Shown: positions 1 to 9,036 of the stretch, one piece after another
How the letters are laid out: each line of letters opens with the position of its first letter
How positions within the stretch are numbered: the first letter of the stretch is position 1
From: Dyadobacter sp. 3J3
GTDB lineage: Bacteria; Bacteroidota; Bacteroidia; Cytophagales; Spirosomataceae
Direction of reading: 5' to 3'
Length of the DNA: 64,000 nucleotides
NCBI RefSeq assembly: GCF_009801115.1
Contig: NZ_VTOL01000001.1
Coordinates: 558,001 to 622,000 of the forward strand
The notes under the pieces: generated by a model
Seen by the model: only the letters and a program-made list of their open reading frames with translations
Databases searched by the model: none
Told to the model about the DNA's origin: nothing
Position numbers and translations under genes: made by a program

Positions 1-1086
1 GTTTTCAGAAAAACGTTGAGAAATATGTGGGCCGCCGTATCGATAATCAATCCGCTAATGGCGCTGGCCGCAGTTTCCGTTTTACCATTGACAGAAGTAG
101 CTGTTAATCAAGAGGCTCTACTTTCTCACATGGGCAATATCACTGCCGGGCCTTGGTTAAGAACCTTTATTTCCGTTGATGCCGTACTCGTTTTAAGTGG
201 CGCTTTACTGACATCCTATGTGGGCGTCAATGGTCTGATCAAAAGAATGACTCTTGACAGGATCCTTCCCCAGTTCCTGTTAAAAGAAAATTCAAGGGGA
301 AGTTCTCCAAGAATACTTATCTTATTTTACCTGTTATGCCTATCTGTTCTGGTGATCACGCAAGGTCAACTTGGGCCACTGGCCGGGGTCTACACCATAT
401 CATTTCTGCTGGTGATGATTTATTTTGGTTTTGGAAATTTTCTTTTAAAGATTAAAAGAAGCCGTTTGCCAAGACCTGAAAAAGCTTCAATCCCAACTGT
501 TGCCCTGGCAATTATCGCAGTAATGGTCGCCCTCTATGGGAACGTGATCATGCATGCCGAATATCTGATCGTTTTTCTGCAATACTTTTTACCATCCATC
601 ATTGTCATCTTCCTGCTTTTGAACAGAAATGAACTGTTGCAATACATGTTGATTTTTGTAGAAAGCTTTTTCACTTCGGTAAAAAGGCTAGCTACCTTAA
701 GCAAATTGCATCTTACCAGAGCATTAAAGAAGTTAACAGAGCAAGAATTTGTCTATTTTACCAAAGGAGACGACATCTCAATTCTGAACAAAGTAATGAT
801 CTACGTTCAGGAAAACGAGATTACAAAAAAGCTAAAAATCGTCACGGTTTTAGCCGATGGCAGCCATGTTTCAGCAGACTTCCTGAGAGACCTGGACGTA
901 CTCGACCGCGCCTATCCGGATATCAAAATTGAATATATTCAGATACATGGAACATTCGGACCCCAGATTATTGAAAAATTGAGCGCGGAATGGAACATCC
1001 CCATCAATTTCATGTTTATCAGCTCACCCAGTGACCGGTTTTCTCACCACATTTCGGATTTGGGCGGAGTTAGGCTGATTATTTAA
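1..1086 (+). CDS. APC-family amino acid permease, C-terminal part (5' end outside window)
   Basis: The reading frame is open from base 1 and ends at the TAA at 1084-1086, so only about 361 C-terminal residues are seen and the true start lies upstream. The first ~210 residues contain several long hydrophobic segments and a loop (GVNGLIKRMTLDRILP) typical of the amino acid/polyamine/organocation permease family. The last ~140 residues are hydrophilic and alternate beta and helix, like a small cytosolic regulatory domain. The substrate cannot be told. The gene converges on the AGCS symporter gene with only a 6-bp gap, and I see no terminator hairpin between them. Confidence 0.7.
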   Translation, partial: VFRKTLRNMWAAVSIINPLMALAAVSVLPLTEVAVNQEALLSHMGNITAGPWLRTFISVDAVLVLSGALLTSYVGVNGLIKRMTLDRILPQFLLKENSRGSSPRILILFYLLCLSVLVITQGQLGPLAGVYTISFLLVMIYFGFGNFLLKIKRSRLPRPEKASIPTVALAIIAVMVALYGNVIMHAEYLIVFLQYFLPSIIVIFLLLNRNELLQYMLIFVESFFTSVKRLATLSKLHLTRALKKLTEQEFVYFTKGDDISILNKVMIYVQENEITKKLKIVTVLADGSHVSADFLRDLDVLDRAYPDIKIEYIQIHGTFGPQIIEKLSAEWNIPINFMFISSPSDRFSHHISDLGGVRLII

Positions 1087-1092
1087 ATTTTC

Positions 1093-2514
1093 TCAATTCC
1101 ATTCTTCTGTATTTTCTATACCCAGCTTTTTGGCATTAAAAACAGGATCCTTACCCTCGCTCTTTTGCTGTTGGTAATCCCTAAGTGCCAGTAACGCCGG
1201 TTTTCTCAGCAACAGGATTGCAATAATATTTAACCAAGCCATAACGCCAACCCCAATGTCACCAAGAGTCCAGGCCAAAGCGGCCGTTTTTATTGAACCG
1301 TAAAAAGTTGCACCCATAATTAAAGCCCTGAGCACCCAAACCATCCATTTACTATCGTTGTCTTTCTGAAGATAACTGAGATTGGTTTCGGCTATATAAT
1401 AATATGCCATGATGGTAGTGAAGGCAAAGAAAAGAAGTGCGACAGATACGAATTCACTTCCCAGAGACGGAAAATGAACGTTTATCGCCTCCTGTGTAAA
1501 CTGTGAACCAATGGCCATCCCTTTGACATTCTCCACTAAAAAACCTCCCTCAGGGTTTACAACGTTGTATTTCCCAGTAAACAAGATCATTAATGCAGTA
1601 GCTGTACAAACAAATAAGGTGTCAACATAAACCGAAAACGCCTGAACCAATCCCTGTTTTGCCGGGTGACTTGCTTCCGCTGCGGCTGCGGCATGAGGTG
1701 CTGTTCCCTGTCCCGCTTCGTTGGAATAAATCCCCCTCTTGACACCCCAGGATACCGCCATTCCGAAAATCCCGGCAAACGCAGGCTCCATATCAAAAGC
1801 CGAACGAAAGATCAAACCAAAAATGGCTGGAACCTGTGTAATATTTAATGCAATGATTATCAAAGCCATGAGAATATAAGCTCCTGCCATAAATGGCACT
1901 ACAAATTCGGCAACCTTACCAATTCTTTTTACGCCGCCAAAAATGATCAGCCCTAAAAAGACCGTTACCGCACCTCCCGTAATTTCAACCGGAATATCAA
2001 AAGCACTTTTGGCACTAATCGCAATACTATTACTTTGCACACCCGGCAAAAATAACGCCGTACTGAGAATGGTCGCTACCGCAAAAAGAGTAGCATACCA
2101 CTTAATACCCAATCCCCTTTCAATATAGAAAGCAGGGCCTCCACGGTATTGACCGTCTTTTACTTCCTTATAGATTTGGCCCAACGTCGCTTCAATATAC
2201 GCCGACGCGGCACCTAGAAATGCGATTGCCCACATCCAGAACACAGCACCCGGCCCACCCATGGCTATTGCAGTTGCCACTCCTGCAATATTTCCTGTGC
2301 CTACCCGCCCCGAAATCGCGATCGCAAATGCCTGAAAAGATGACACGCCTTTTTCCGAACCTTTGTTGCCAAAAAGCAGCGTTACCATATCTTTCAAATA
2401 ACGGACTTGCACAAAACGGGTAACAATTGAAAAATAAATTCCTGTCCCTAAACAAAGAAGGATTAATGCATTGCTCCAGATAATATCATTAACGCTATTG
2501 ACGATCTGCTCCAT
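1093..2514 (-). CDS. Sodium:alanine/glycine symporter family protein (AGCS)
   Basis: This 473-residue polytopic inner-membrane protein has the family layout: an N-terminal segment beginning MEQIVNSVNDIIWS, the conserved glycine-rich stretch GRVGTGNIAGVATAIAMGG near residues 69-87, and a later conserved region with SWGVKRGIYSNEAGQGTAPH. AGCS proteins import alanine or glycine with sodium. Length and motifs match full-length members. Its start faces nhaA across a 278-bp divergent intergenic region, which puts two sodium-coupled transporters back to back. The exact substrate is inferred from the family only. Confidence 0.9.
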   Translation of the reverse strand: MEQIVNSVNDIIWSNALILLCLGTGIYFSIVTRFVQVRYLKDMVTLLFGNKGSEKGVSSFQAFAIAISGRVGTGNIAGVATAIAMGGPGAVFWMWAIAFLGAASAYIEATLGQIYKEVKDGQYRGGPAFYIERGLGIKWYATLFAVATILSTALFLPGVQSNSIAISAKSAFDIPVEITGGAVTVFLGLIIFGGVKRIGKVAEFVVPFMAGAYILMALIIIALNITQVPAIFGLIFRSAFDMEPAFAGIFGMAVSWGVKRGIYSNEAGQGTAPHAAAAAEASHPAKQGLVQAFSVYVDTLFVCTATALMILFTGKYNVVNPEGGFLVENVKGMAIGSQFTQEAINVHFPSLGSEFVSVALLFFAFTTIMAYYYIAETNLSYLQKDNDSKWMVWVLRALIMGATFYGSIKTAALAWTLGDIGVGVMAWLNIIAILLLRKPALLALRDYQQQKSEGKDPVFNAKKLGIENTEEWN

Positions 2515-2758
2515 AAAGGGAATTAAAAAGATAGGATGTTTTAAATAATTCGGTATTTAATGAATAAAGAAAAGGAATATTCTCCAGTTCTTACCGAACA
2601 TCCATCATAAATATCCGTATTTATACAAATAGTAAAATAAAATAGCATTTATGTAACAATCATAAAAATCAGGAGAAATTAATGATCGTTAAATATCCGC
2701 AATCAATATCCGTTTAGCTGAAATATGAAATAGACGAGTAAGTTTGCGTGTCTAGCCC

Positions 2759-2766
2759 TATCTTTG
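2759..2766 (+). promoter_or_regulatory. Possible Bacteroidetes -7 promoter element for nhaA
   Basis: TATCTTTG at this position fits the Bacteroidetes sigma-A -7 consensus TAnnTTTG, 27 bp before the nhaA ATG. A TTTG lies upstream, but only 12 bp away rather than the usual ~19, so only the -7 half is convincing. The rest of the 2515-2792 divergent gap is A+T-rich with no other recognisable site. Confidence 0.35.
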
Positions 2767-2792
2767 TTCTAAAATCATCTCGACTTTAACTT

Positions 2793-4121
2793 ATGAATGA
2801 CTCTCCGATAGACTATTTTCTCAAACCGGTCAGTAAATTTATTCACCAGGAATTTACAGGTGGGATCATCTTATTTATAAGTGTTTTGATCGCCATCATC
2901 TGGGTCAATTCTTCTTCTGGTGAATCCTATCACCATCTTTGGGAAACAAAACTTTCTATCGGTTTTCACAACTATGTAATGGATCATCCGCTGCATATCT
3001 GGATTAACGATGGATTGATGGCGCTTTTCTTCTTTGTGATCGGACTGGAATTGAAAAGGGAATTTATGACAGGAGAACTTTCTACCATAAAAAAGGCCTC
3101 CTTACCCATGATGGCAGCTCTGGGCGGTATGCTCGTACCTGCTCTGATCTATTTCATAATTAATAAAGACCTTGCTTCGGACCACGGCTGGGGAATTCCC
3201 ATGGCTACCGATATTGCTTTTGCACTAGCCCTGCTTTCTATGGCAGGCAAACACATTCCCGGTTCAGTAAAAGTATTTCTTTCTGCACTTGCAGTTGCAG
3301 ACGATCTTGGTGCCGTGCTGGTCATCGCTTTTTTTTATACGGCAAAAATAGCATTTACACCTTTGCTAATCGCCGGTGGATTCCTGATTGTTCTAACCAT
3401 TGGTAATTTTTTAGGCATTCGCAGTACCCTTTTCTACCTGATCATGGGTCTGGCAGTGTGGGCGGGATTTTTGTTTTCAGGTGTACACGCAACCATTGCA
3501 GGCGTGCTTGTAGCTTTTACTATTCCGGCCCGTACCAAAATAAATGAGAACGATTATGCGAAAAATGTCAGAAAATACATTAGCTATTTTGAACAGGCTA
3601 TTCCGCAAAATGGCTCACTGACCACCACAGAGCAGCATGTAACAATAGAAAAAATAAAGACACTAAGTCAGGATGCGGAAACACCATTACAAAAAATAGA
3701 ATATGCATTGCATCCGTGGGTAGCATTTATAATCATGCCGCTATTTGCACTTGCCAATGCAGGAATGCACATCGGAAGCGACTTTTTTTCATCGCTGATC
3801 AATCCGGTTAGTTTTGGAATTGTTACCGGGCTGATCGTAGGAAAATTCGTTGGCGTATTGTTATTCACGTGGCTCATGGTCCGTTTTAAAATTTCCGAAC
3901 TACCTCAGTCAGCGACCTGGCGTCATATTACTGGTGTGGCCGCACTTGCCGGTGTGGGGTTTACAATGTCTTTGTTCATAACAGGATTGGCTTTTAATTC
4001 CGACGAAATGGTCGACCAGGCCAAGTACGGAATACTCATTGCATCTGTCTTTGCCGGTTGTGCAGGCATTATCATTTTAAAAAACGTTAAGCCAGGATCT
4101 TCTACAGATTTCCAATCTTAA
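2793..4121 (+). CDS. nhaA: Na+/H+ antiporter NhaA
   Basis: The 442-residue integral membrane antiporter exports Na+ in exchange for protons and serves pH and salt homeostasis. Diagnostic features are the ATDIAFALALLSMAG segment followed by the catalytic paired aspartates in LAVADDLGAV (around residues 167-172), and about twelve hydrophobic segments. A hydrophilic insertion near residues 250-305 lengthens it beyond the ~390 residues of the E. coli protein, which is common in Bacteroidetes homologues. The DUF389 gene begins 12 bp after the stop, so the two are probably co-transcribed. Confidence 0.95.
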   Translation: MNDSPIDYFLKPVSKFIHQEFTGGIILFISVLIAIIWVNSSSGESYHHLWETKLSIGFHNYVMDHPLHIWINDGLMALFFFVIGLELKREFMTGELSTIKKASLPMMAALGGMLVPALIYFIINKDLASDHGWGIPMATDIAFALALLSMAGKHIPGSVKVFLSALAVADDLGAVLVIAFFYTAKIAFTPLLIAGGFLIVLTIGNFLGIRSTLFYLIMGLAVWAGFLFSGVHATIAGVLVAFTIPARTKINENDYAKNVRKYISYFEQAIPQNGSLTTTEQHVTIEKIKTLSQDAETPLQKIEYALHPWVAFIIMPLFALANAGMHIGSDFFSSLINPVSFGIVTGLIVGKFVGVLLFTWLMVRFKISELPQSATWRHITGVAALAGVGFTMSLFITGLAFNSDEMVDQAKYGILIASVFAGCAGIIILKNVKPGSSTDFQS

Positions 4122-4133
4122 AATTTGAAGTAA

Positions 4134-5453
4134 ATGGTACTCAACAAGCTGTTAAAACGGTTCGATATATCCACTGAACGGGAGGAATACACGACGATAC
4201 ACGATACCGTAGAAAGTGGGATTGAATTCAAGGGTACCAATCTTTGGATTCTGATCTTTGCCATTTTCATTGCCTCGGTTGGCCTTAATGTAAACTCAAC
4301 CGCCGTGATTATCGGTGCCATGCTTATTTCACCCTTGATGGGCCCGATTTTGGGTATGGGATACAGCATAGCTACTTACGATTTTGCTTTGTTCAGAAAG
4401 GCATTTGTAAACTACTTTTTTGCAGTGATCGCAGGTCTTCTTACCTCTGCTGCCTATTTTTTTGTAACCCCCATTTATCAGGCGCATTCCGAGCTCCTTG
4501 CCAGAACACAACCCAGCATTTACGATGTGATTATCGCGCTCGTTGGTGGGCTGGCTGGCATTGTGGCCATATCAAGTAAACACAAAGGGAATGTAATTCC
4601 GGGAGTTGCCATTGCTACGGCATTGATGCCGCCCCTCTGCACGGCAGGTTACGGGCTTTCGAATGGTAACTGGCCGTTCTTTTTTGGTGCACTGTATCTG
4701 TTGACCATCAATACCGTTTTTATTGGAAGCGCTACTTTAATCACAGTTCGCCTTCTTAGATACCCCATCAGAAACAATGCGGATAAGGATCAAAAGAGAG
4801 CGGCGAACCGTTGGGTCACATTTATTGTCTTTCTAACGGCCATTCCAAGCTTCTACTATGGTTATTTACTCGTACAAAAGGAGAATTTCATTCAGAATGC
4901 CAATACTTATATTACCAATGAAAGTTATATTGAAGGAGATTTTCTTTTAAAAAATGAGCTTAATCCAGCTAAAAAAGAAATCAAACTGATCTACGGCGGT
5001 AAGATGATTGGTGAGGAGGATAAAAAACGCCTCTCCCAAAGAAAAAATATATACGGACTGCATGATGCCACCCTGATTATCCAACAAGGATTTTCGATTA
5101 GCGACGTGTCAAAAGATCTAACCCAAACCGAATTGTACCAGGCGGAAATCAACCGTCTCAAAAGCCAGCTTAGTGGCAGTATTCATAAACAGGACAGTAT
5201 CTCTGCCATTAAAAAAATGGGCAGCCCACTTTACAACGAAATCCAACCGCTTTTCCCGGAAGTGAAATATTGCTCGGCTGATAAACAAGCTTTTTTTACA
5301 GAGTCAAAAGCTGTAAAACATTACACGGTCGTGGTGCTGGGCTCTACCAATCCTTCGAAGACAAAGCGTGACCTCACCAGGATCAACCGGTGGCTGCGCG
5401 TGCGTCTTAAAAGCGATTCGTTAAAGGTATATGTTGAAAAATCTACCTTCTAA
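4134..5453 (+). CDS. DUF389 family membrane protein
   Basis: The N-terminal ~230 residues carry the DUF389 hydrophobic domain, with signature stretches NSTAVIIGAMLISPLMGPIL and GVAIATALMPPLCTAGYGL. A further membrane segment (about residues 228-250) is followed by a ~190-residue hydrophilic, probably periplasmic, C-terminal domain. The function of DUF389 proteins is unknown. Twelve bases separate it from nhaA, suggesting an operon and a role linked to ion or membrane stress, but that is inference. The A+T-rich sequence after the stop shows no clear terminator. Confidence 0.8.
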   Translation: MVLNKLLKRFDISTEREEYTTIHDTVESGIEFKGTNLWILIFAIFIASVGLNVNSTAVIIGAMLISPLMGPILGMGYSIATYDFALFRKAFVNYFFAVIAGLLTSAAYFFVTPIYQAHSELLARTQPSIYDVIIALVGGLAGIVAISSKHKGNVIPGVAIATALMPPLCTAGYGLSNGNWPFFFGALYLLTINTVFIGSATLITVRLLRYPIRNNADKDQKRAANRWVTFIVFLTAIPSFYYGYLLVQKENFIQNANTYITNESYIEGDFLLKNELNPAKKEIKLIYGGKMIGEEDKKRLSQRKNIYGLHDATLIIQQGFSISDVSKDLTQTELYQAEINRLKSQLSGSIHKQDSISAIKKMGSPLYNEIQPLFPEVKYCSADKQAFFTESKAVKHYTVVVLGSTNPSKTKRDLTRINRWLRVRLKSDSLKVYVEKSTF

Positions 5454-5498
5454 TAGTTATCAAAACTAGCTGATTATCAAGTGTTTATTCTTTATTAG

Positions 5499-5690
5499 AC
5501 AAGCGATTCGAAATCTCTGAATGATGGGAAAAACCGATACTGGATCAGTATTAAATATTACAAAAATTTCCCGGAAAGGTGGTTCGACTTATACCTACAT
5601 TCCCGAGATTTCACAAAGCAAAACCGCACGTTTTGGCTGGGTAAAAGTAAAAACGGTATAGACGATTTTGAAATTAATGATTTCCGCTAG
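5499..5690 (+). pseudogene. Fragment of an unidentified gene, C-terminal end
   Basis: Between an in-frame TAG (5496-5498) and a TAG at 5688-5690, one plus-strand frame is open for 63 codons. It reads like protein rather than noise, with stretches such as GKNRYWISIKYYKNFPERWF and KSKNGIDDFEINDFR. It has no ATG, GTG or TTG near its beginning, so it is most simply the surviving 3' end of a decayed gene. I cannot name the family. A competing 45-codon frame starting at the ATG at 5521 is less protein-like. The rest of 5454-5826 shows nothing else. Confidence 0.35.
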
Positions 5691-5826
5691 ATGCCAGCGG
5701 GAAACTGCACTTTGTTTTTTGCCGCTCAGATCCGAGATCAGGAAGAAAATAAAAAAACAGGCGGGGGCATGGTACTCCGTTCCAAGTTTGTCTGCCGAGC
5801 ACTGGCCTACCGCCTTTATTAGTTTG

Positions 5827-6399
5827 TTATTGTCTGTCCACAAAATAATTCAGCTCAGTTACTCCGGAAGTAAATTGATGCGTATCTGAAAGTTTTAGTT
5901 TTATTTTGTCCTTGAAGCCTGTAAATAATGGAACACCTTGTCCGAGAATAATAGGATTAACAAATAGCCAGTAGCCGTCAATCAGGTTGTGTTGCATAAG
6001 TGCATGTGTAGCAGTCGGGCTGCCAAAAAGCAAGATCTCTCTACCTGCCTGCTGTTTTAGGTCATTGATACTTTCCGAAAGGTTATCGCTAATAATTTTG
6101 GTATTAGCCAGACCCTCGACCTGTATTGTTTTTGATAAAACAACTTTTTGAACTTTGCTGTACCACTTTGAGTGTTCAATGTCGTGCCTGGTCGCGGTCG
6201 GCATGTCGGCTGCGGTCGGCCAGTAACTTTCCATCATCTGATAAGTTACTCGGCCATACAACGCCGTGTCGCCTTCGCTTATACGCTTACCTACATAGTC
6301 AAAAATCTCTTCATCCACTTTAATCCAGTCCATTTCACCGTTCGGTCCCGATACAAAACCGTCAAGCGATACGTGCATAAATGAAATTATTTTTCTCAT
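5827..6399 (-). CDS. Dihydrofolate reductase family protein (RibD C-terminal-like)
   Basis: The 190-residue cytosolic protein begins MRKIISFMHVSLDGFVSGPN, the usual start of the DHFR-like/RibD-C reductase family, and has the later family features LLFGSPTATHAL and NPIILGQGVPLF. Members are NAD(P)H-dependent reductases of mostly unknown substrate and are not the folate enzyme FolA. Length is typical. It lies alone between a gene remnant and the A+T-rich rmuC unit; composition resembles the rest of the chromosome, so it does not look newly acquired. Confidence 0.85.
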   Translation of the reverse strand: MRKIISFMHVSLDGFVSGPNGEMDWIKVDEEIFDYVGKRISEGDTALYGRVTYQMMESYWPTAADMPTATRHDIEHSKWYSKVQKVVLSKTIQVEGLANTKIISDNLSESINDLKQQAGREILLFGSPTATHALMQHNLIDGYWLFVNPIILGQGVPLFTGFKDKIKLKLSDTHQFTSGVTELNYFVDRQ

Positions 6400-6553
6400 A
6401 AATTGAATTGTTGCTTATCGTTTGTATATGGTTTTTTTCAGTGACTGACTTTTTGACCTTGCCGAAGTGCGGGGAGTTAGATGCACAAATACTTAATTTA
6501 GCACACATTTACAATAGAATTCCAAATATTCCAATTAACGCTTCCGACCACAT

Positions 6554-6586
6554 TTTAGGCAAACAATTGTTAGCAGTATGCATTTA
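6554..6586 (+). repeat. Left boundary repeat of the rmuC unit
   Basis: TTAGCAGTATGCATTTA (6570-6586) is an imperfect inverted match to the sequence at 8319-8336 beyond the other end of rmuC. It overlaps the rmuC stop codon. The octamer TTTAGGCA occurs just outside it (6554-6561) and again just outside the other copy (8340-8347), in direct orientation. Together they look like the borders of a small mobile unit, although no transposase or integrase is present. Confidence 0.4.
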
Positions 6587-8296
6587 TTTTATGTCCGTTT
6601 CGTTAAACAACAAATTCTCTACTTCGTCTTCTAAGTCTATTGCGTCTTCGGAAATGTCGCTTTCAATTTTTAATTGTCTTTCACTTGTAGGTAATTCTTG
6701 CACATTTTTTAATTGTCTTTCAATTGCTCTAGTCCTGACACTTGCATTATCAATAGTGTTTGTCGCTTCTTGTAATTTTTTCTTTGTTTTTTCCAAAACA
6801 GTTCCAAATTTACCAAACTCGGTTTTAACTACTCCTAATATGTCCCAAACTTCACTACTTCGCTTTTCAATTGCCAAAGTTCTGAAACCCATTTGCAAAC
6901 TATTTAGTAATGCACTCAATGTTGTCGGCCCTGTTATTGTGATTTTATAATTCTTTTGTAAAAGTTCAAAAAGTCCTGGTGTCCTTAAAACTTCTGCATA
7001 TAAACTTTCAAAAGGTAAAAACATTATACCATATTCTGTTGTATGGGGTGGATCAATGTATTTTTCATTTATGTCTTTTGCATTTTTAATTATTGAATTT
7101 TTAAATGCTTTTCTTAATGTTTCTAATTTTATTGGGTCACCATCATCATAAGCATCTACAAGATTTTCATAATCTTCTTTTGGAAATTTGGAATCTATCG
7201 GCAACCATAATGTTTTATCTAAACTATTATTGTTAGGTAGCTTGATTGCAAATTCAACTACAACGCCACTTCCAACTTTGGTTTTTACATTTTTTTCGTA
7301 TTGTTCGTTTGTAAGTAAGTCTTCAAGAATATTGGCTAATTGATATTCGCCCATAATTCCCCTTGACTTTACGTTTGTCATAACTTTTTTTATATCTCCA
7401 ACGCTAATTGCAAGAGTTTGCATTTCACCTAATCCTTTGTGAACTAACTCTAATCTATCACTTATTAGAGTAAAAGAATCATTAAATCTTTTTTCAAGTG
7501 TTGTTTGAAGTTTTTCATCAACCGTTACTCTCATTTCCTCCAATTTCTTGTTATTGTCTTCTTGTAATATTTGTAGTTTTTGCTCAACGGTTTCTCTAAT
7601 CTTGTCAAGTTTATTTTCGGTATCTGTTTTTGTTTGCTCTTGTTTTAATAATAAGTCATTAAATTTATTACGTTGTAATTCGTTAAATTCCTTTGCATTA
7701 TTTGAAAATTTTTCCTCAAAAGATTTTAGCGAATTTGTCATTTCAGTTCGGTTCTCTTTTGCAGAATTAAGTAATAATTCATTTAATGATTTTGAACTTT
7801 CCGCAATATTTTGAACTATAAGAATTGTCTTTTCTTCATTAGATTTCAACGAATTAGTAAGTTCAGTTTTAGTTTCTTTTGATGAATCAGATAATTGTTG
7901 TTTAAACTCGTTTTGTTTTTCTTCATTTGTCCTAATTAGTTTTTCAAATTTTTCTTCATTGTTCTTTGTCATGTTTTGAAGGAAATTTGAAAAGGTTTCT
8001 AACTGTCCTTTTTGACTGTTTGATAAGTCATTAATTGTTTTTGAAATTTGTTCGCTGAAATTTTTTATTGAATTGCTTAATTCGTCTCTTGAATCTTTTG
8101 AACTTTTTTGGATTTCATCGCGACTACTTGAAAATTCATTTCTAATTAATGGGTCTATTTTAGAAACATCCAAATTTATCTTTGTTATTTCGTTTTTCAA
8201 ATCTTCAGTGTTAAAACCGTTTTTTTTGAAAAGTATTAAATTTAGAAAGATTGATGAAACCAATCCAACTATTAGTAAAATTTCTGTCAATGGCAT
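6584..8296 (-). CDS. rmuC: DNA recombination protein RmuC family
   Basis: The 570-residue protein has an N-terminal membrane anchor (LTEILLIVGLVSSIFLNLILF is the hydrophobic start), then about 250 residues of coiled coil rich in K, E, N and S. The C-terminal RmuC domain follows, recognisable from SRGIMGEYQLANILEDLL, LWLPIDSKFPKEDYENLV and GIMFLPFESLYAEVLR. RmuC proteins limit recombination at inverted repeats and have a nuclease-like fold; the precise activity is unsettled. The gene is far more A+T-rich than its neighbours, with Lys, Asn and Ile codons dominating, and is framed by imperfect inverted repeats, which suggests horizontal acquisition. Confidence 0.88.
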   Translation of the reverse strand: MPLTEILLIVGLVSSIFLNLILFKKNGFNTEDLKNEITKINLDVSKIDPLIRNEFSSSRDEIQKSSKDSRDELSNSIKNFSEQISKTINDLSNSQKGQLETFSNFLQNMTKNNEEKFEKLIRTNEEKQNEFKQQLSDSSKETKTELTNSLKSNEEKTILIVQNIAESSKSLNELLLNSAKENRTEMTNSLKSFEEKFSNNAKEFNELQRNKFNDLLLKQEQTKTDTENKLDKIRETVEQKLQILQEDNNKKLEEMRVTVDEKLQTTLEKRFNDSFTLISDRLELVHKGLGEMQTLAISVGDIKKVMTNVKSRGIMGEYQLANILEDLLTNEQYEKNVKTKVGSGVVVEFAIKLPNNNSLDKTLWLPIDSKFPKEDYENLVDAYDDGDPIKLETLRKAFKNSIIKNAKDINEKYIDPPHTTEYGIMFLPFESLYAEVLRTPGLFELLQKNYKITITGPTTLSALLNSLQMGFRTLAIEKRSSEVWDILGVVKTEFGKFGTVLEKTKKKLQEATNTIDNASVRTRAIERQLKNVQELPTSERQLKIESDISEDAIDLEDEVENLLFNETDIK

Positions 8297-8318
8297 AAGT
8301 TTTCTATTTTGTTTTGAT

Positions 8319-8347
8319 TAATTGCATTACTGCTAATGGTTTAGGCA
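8319..8347 (-). repeat. Right boundary repeat of the rmuC unit
   Basis: Read on the minus strand, 8319-8336 is TTAGCAGTAATGCAATTA, matching the left copy (6570-6586) with one inserted base and few changes. It is followed outward by the direct octamer TTTAGGCA at 8340-8347. It lies 22 bp upstream of the rmuC start. Confidence 0.4.
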
Positions 8348-8962
8348 TTTATTTAGGCTTTAAATCATTGAACGTCAGGCTAGCCTTTTTAAATAGCCAT
8401 TTGAAATACCCACGATGAGTTTTGTTAGTCAACAGCCTTGCACTTTACAAAGACATCATTACCTAACTCTACTCAATATTTAGATTAACCGGTTTCCCAC
8501 GTCACGCAACTACTAACAAATAAGCCAATTGCACAGCCATTTCTTCAACAATTTTTTCGGAAATAAAAATATCCCCACCCACCATTTCCAATATCTTTTT
8601 ACTTTTTGTCAGCCAGATTCTGTTAGTTTAAGGGTTCGTCGGTCATTCCAGTTGCAGTTCGCAGTTTTCCTTAGATTCGGCCAGGTAGCACTGTTGGCGG
8701 CAAGCCTCTTACAGATATACGCACATTTTCCGGTGTGGTATTGAACCAGTGGTTTGGCCTAGGAATGTTGATGGGATTTCTCTTTTTAAAATCTAAAAAG
8801 CCTTTTCACGCAAAAACAGATAAGTTTAGCGCAAAGTTCGCGAAGGGGTTCTCTTGCGTTTCCTTAGTAACGCAGTATCTGGAAAACGATTGGTTGTCTT
8901 ATTATCGTATCAATAAATTCAATCTGCACTTTTCATAATTTCTACGAATCAAATTAAATTCA

Positions 8963-8972
8963 CGATATTTCG
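8963..8972. promoter_or_regulatory. CGATATTTCG motif upstream of the sigma-54 regulator
   Basis: CGATATTTCG is the reverse complement of CGAAATATCG found at 10527-10536 and 18467-18476. This copy lies about 65-75 bp before the response regulator start. Recurrence next to two regulatory genes hints at a shared operator; no binding protein is known to me. Confidence 0.25.
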
Positions 8973-9036
8973 AATATACTCCCGCAACGACGGAATTTGT
9001 TTCTAACAAACGAAATGCCATATCATCTTGAATTTT

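Larger units (their letters stand above)
8297..9036. other. 740-bp intergenic region, no supported gene
   Basis: This stretch holds the right-hand inverted copy of the rmuC boundary repeat (8319-8336) and its outer octamer (8340-8347). Composition changes abruptly to more G+C near 8630. Around 8640-8770 a plus-strand frame gives a hydrophobic run (VALLAASLLQIYA) that could be a decayed signal peptide, but no continuous gene follows. At 8797-8850 there are GCAAA-type words (AGCGCAAAGTTCGCGAAG) resembling dispersed intergenic repeats. A palindromic motif at 8963-8972 recurs elsewhere in the window. Confidence 0.5.

Noticed and set aside
6408..6950. 180-codon plus-strand frame opposite the rmuC 3' end
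   Set aside because: It is the antisense shadow of rmuC, with the Leu/Ser/Phe bias expected from reversed Lys/Asn/Glu codons.
8640..8770. Hydrophobic frame VALLAASLLQIYA as an exported gene start
   Set aside because: No continuous frame follows and no domain can be recognised; it may be a decayed leader but cannot be supported as a gene.
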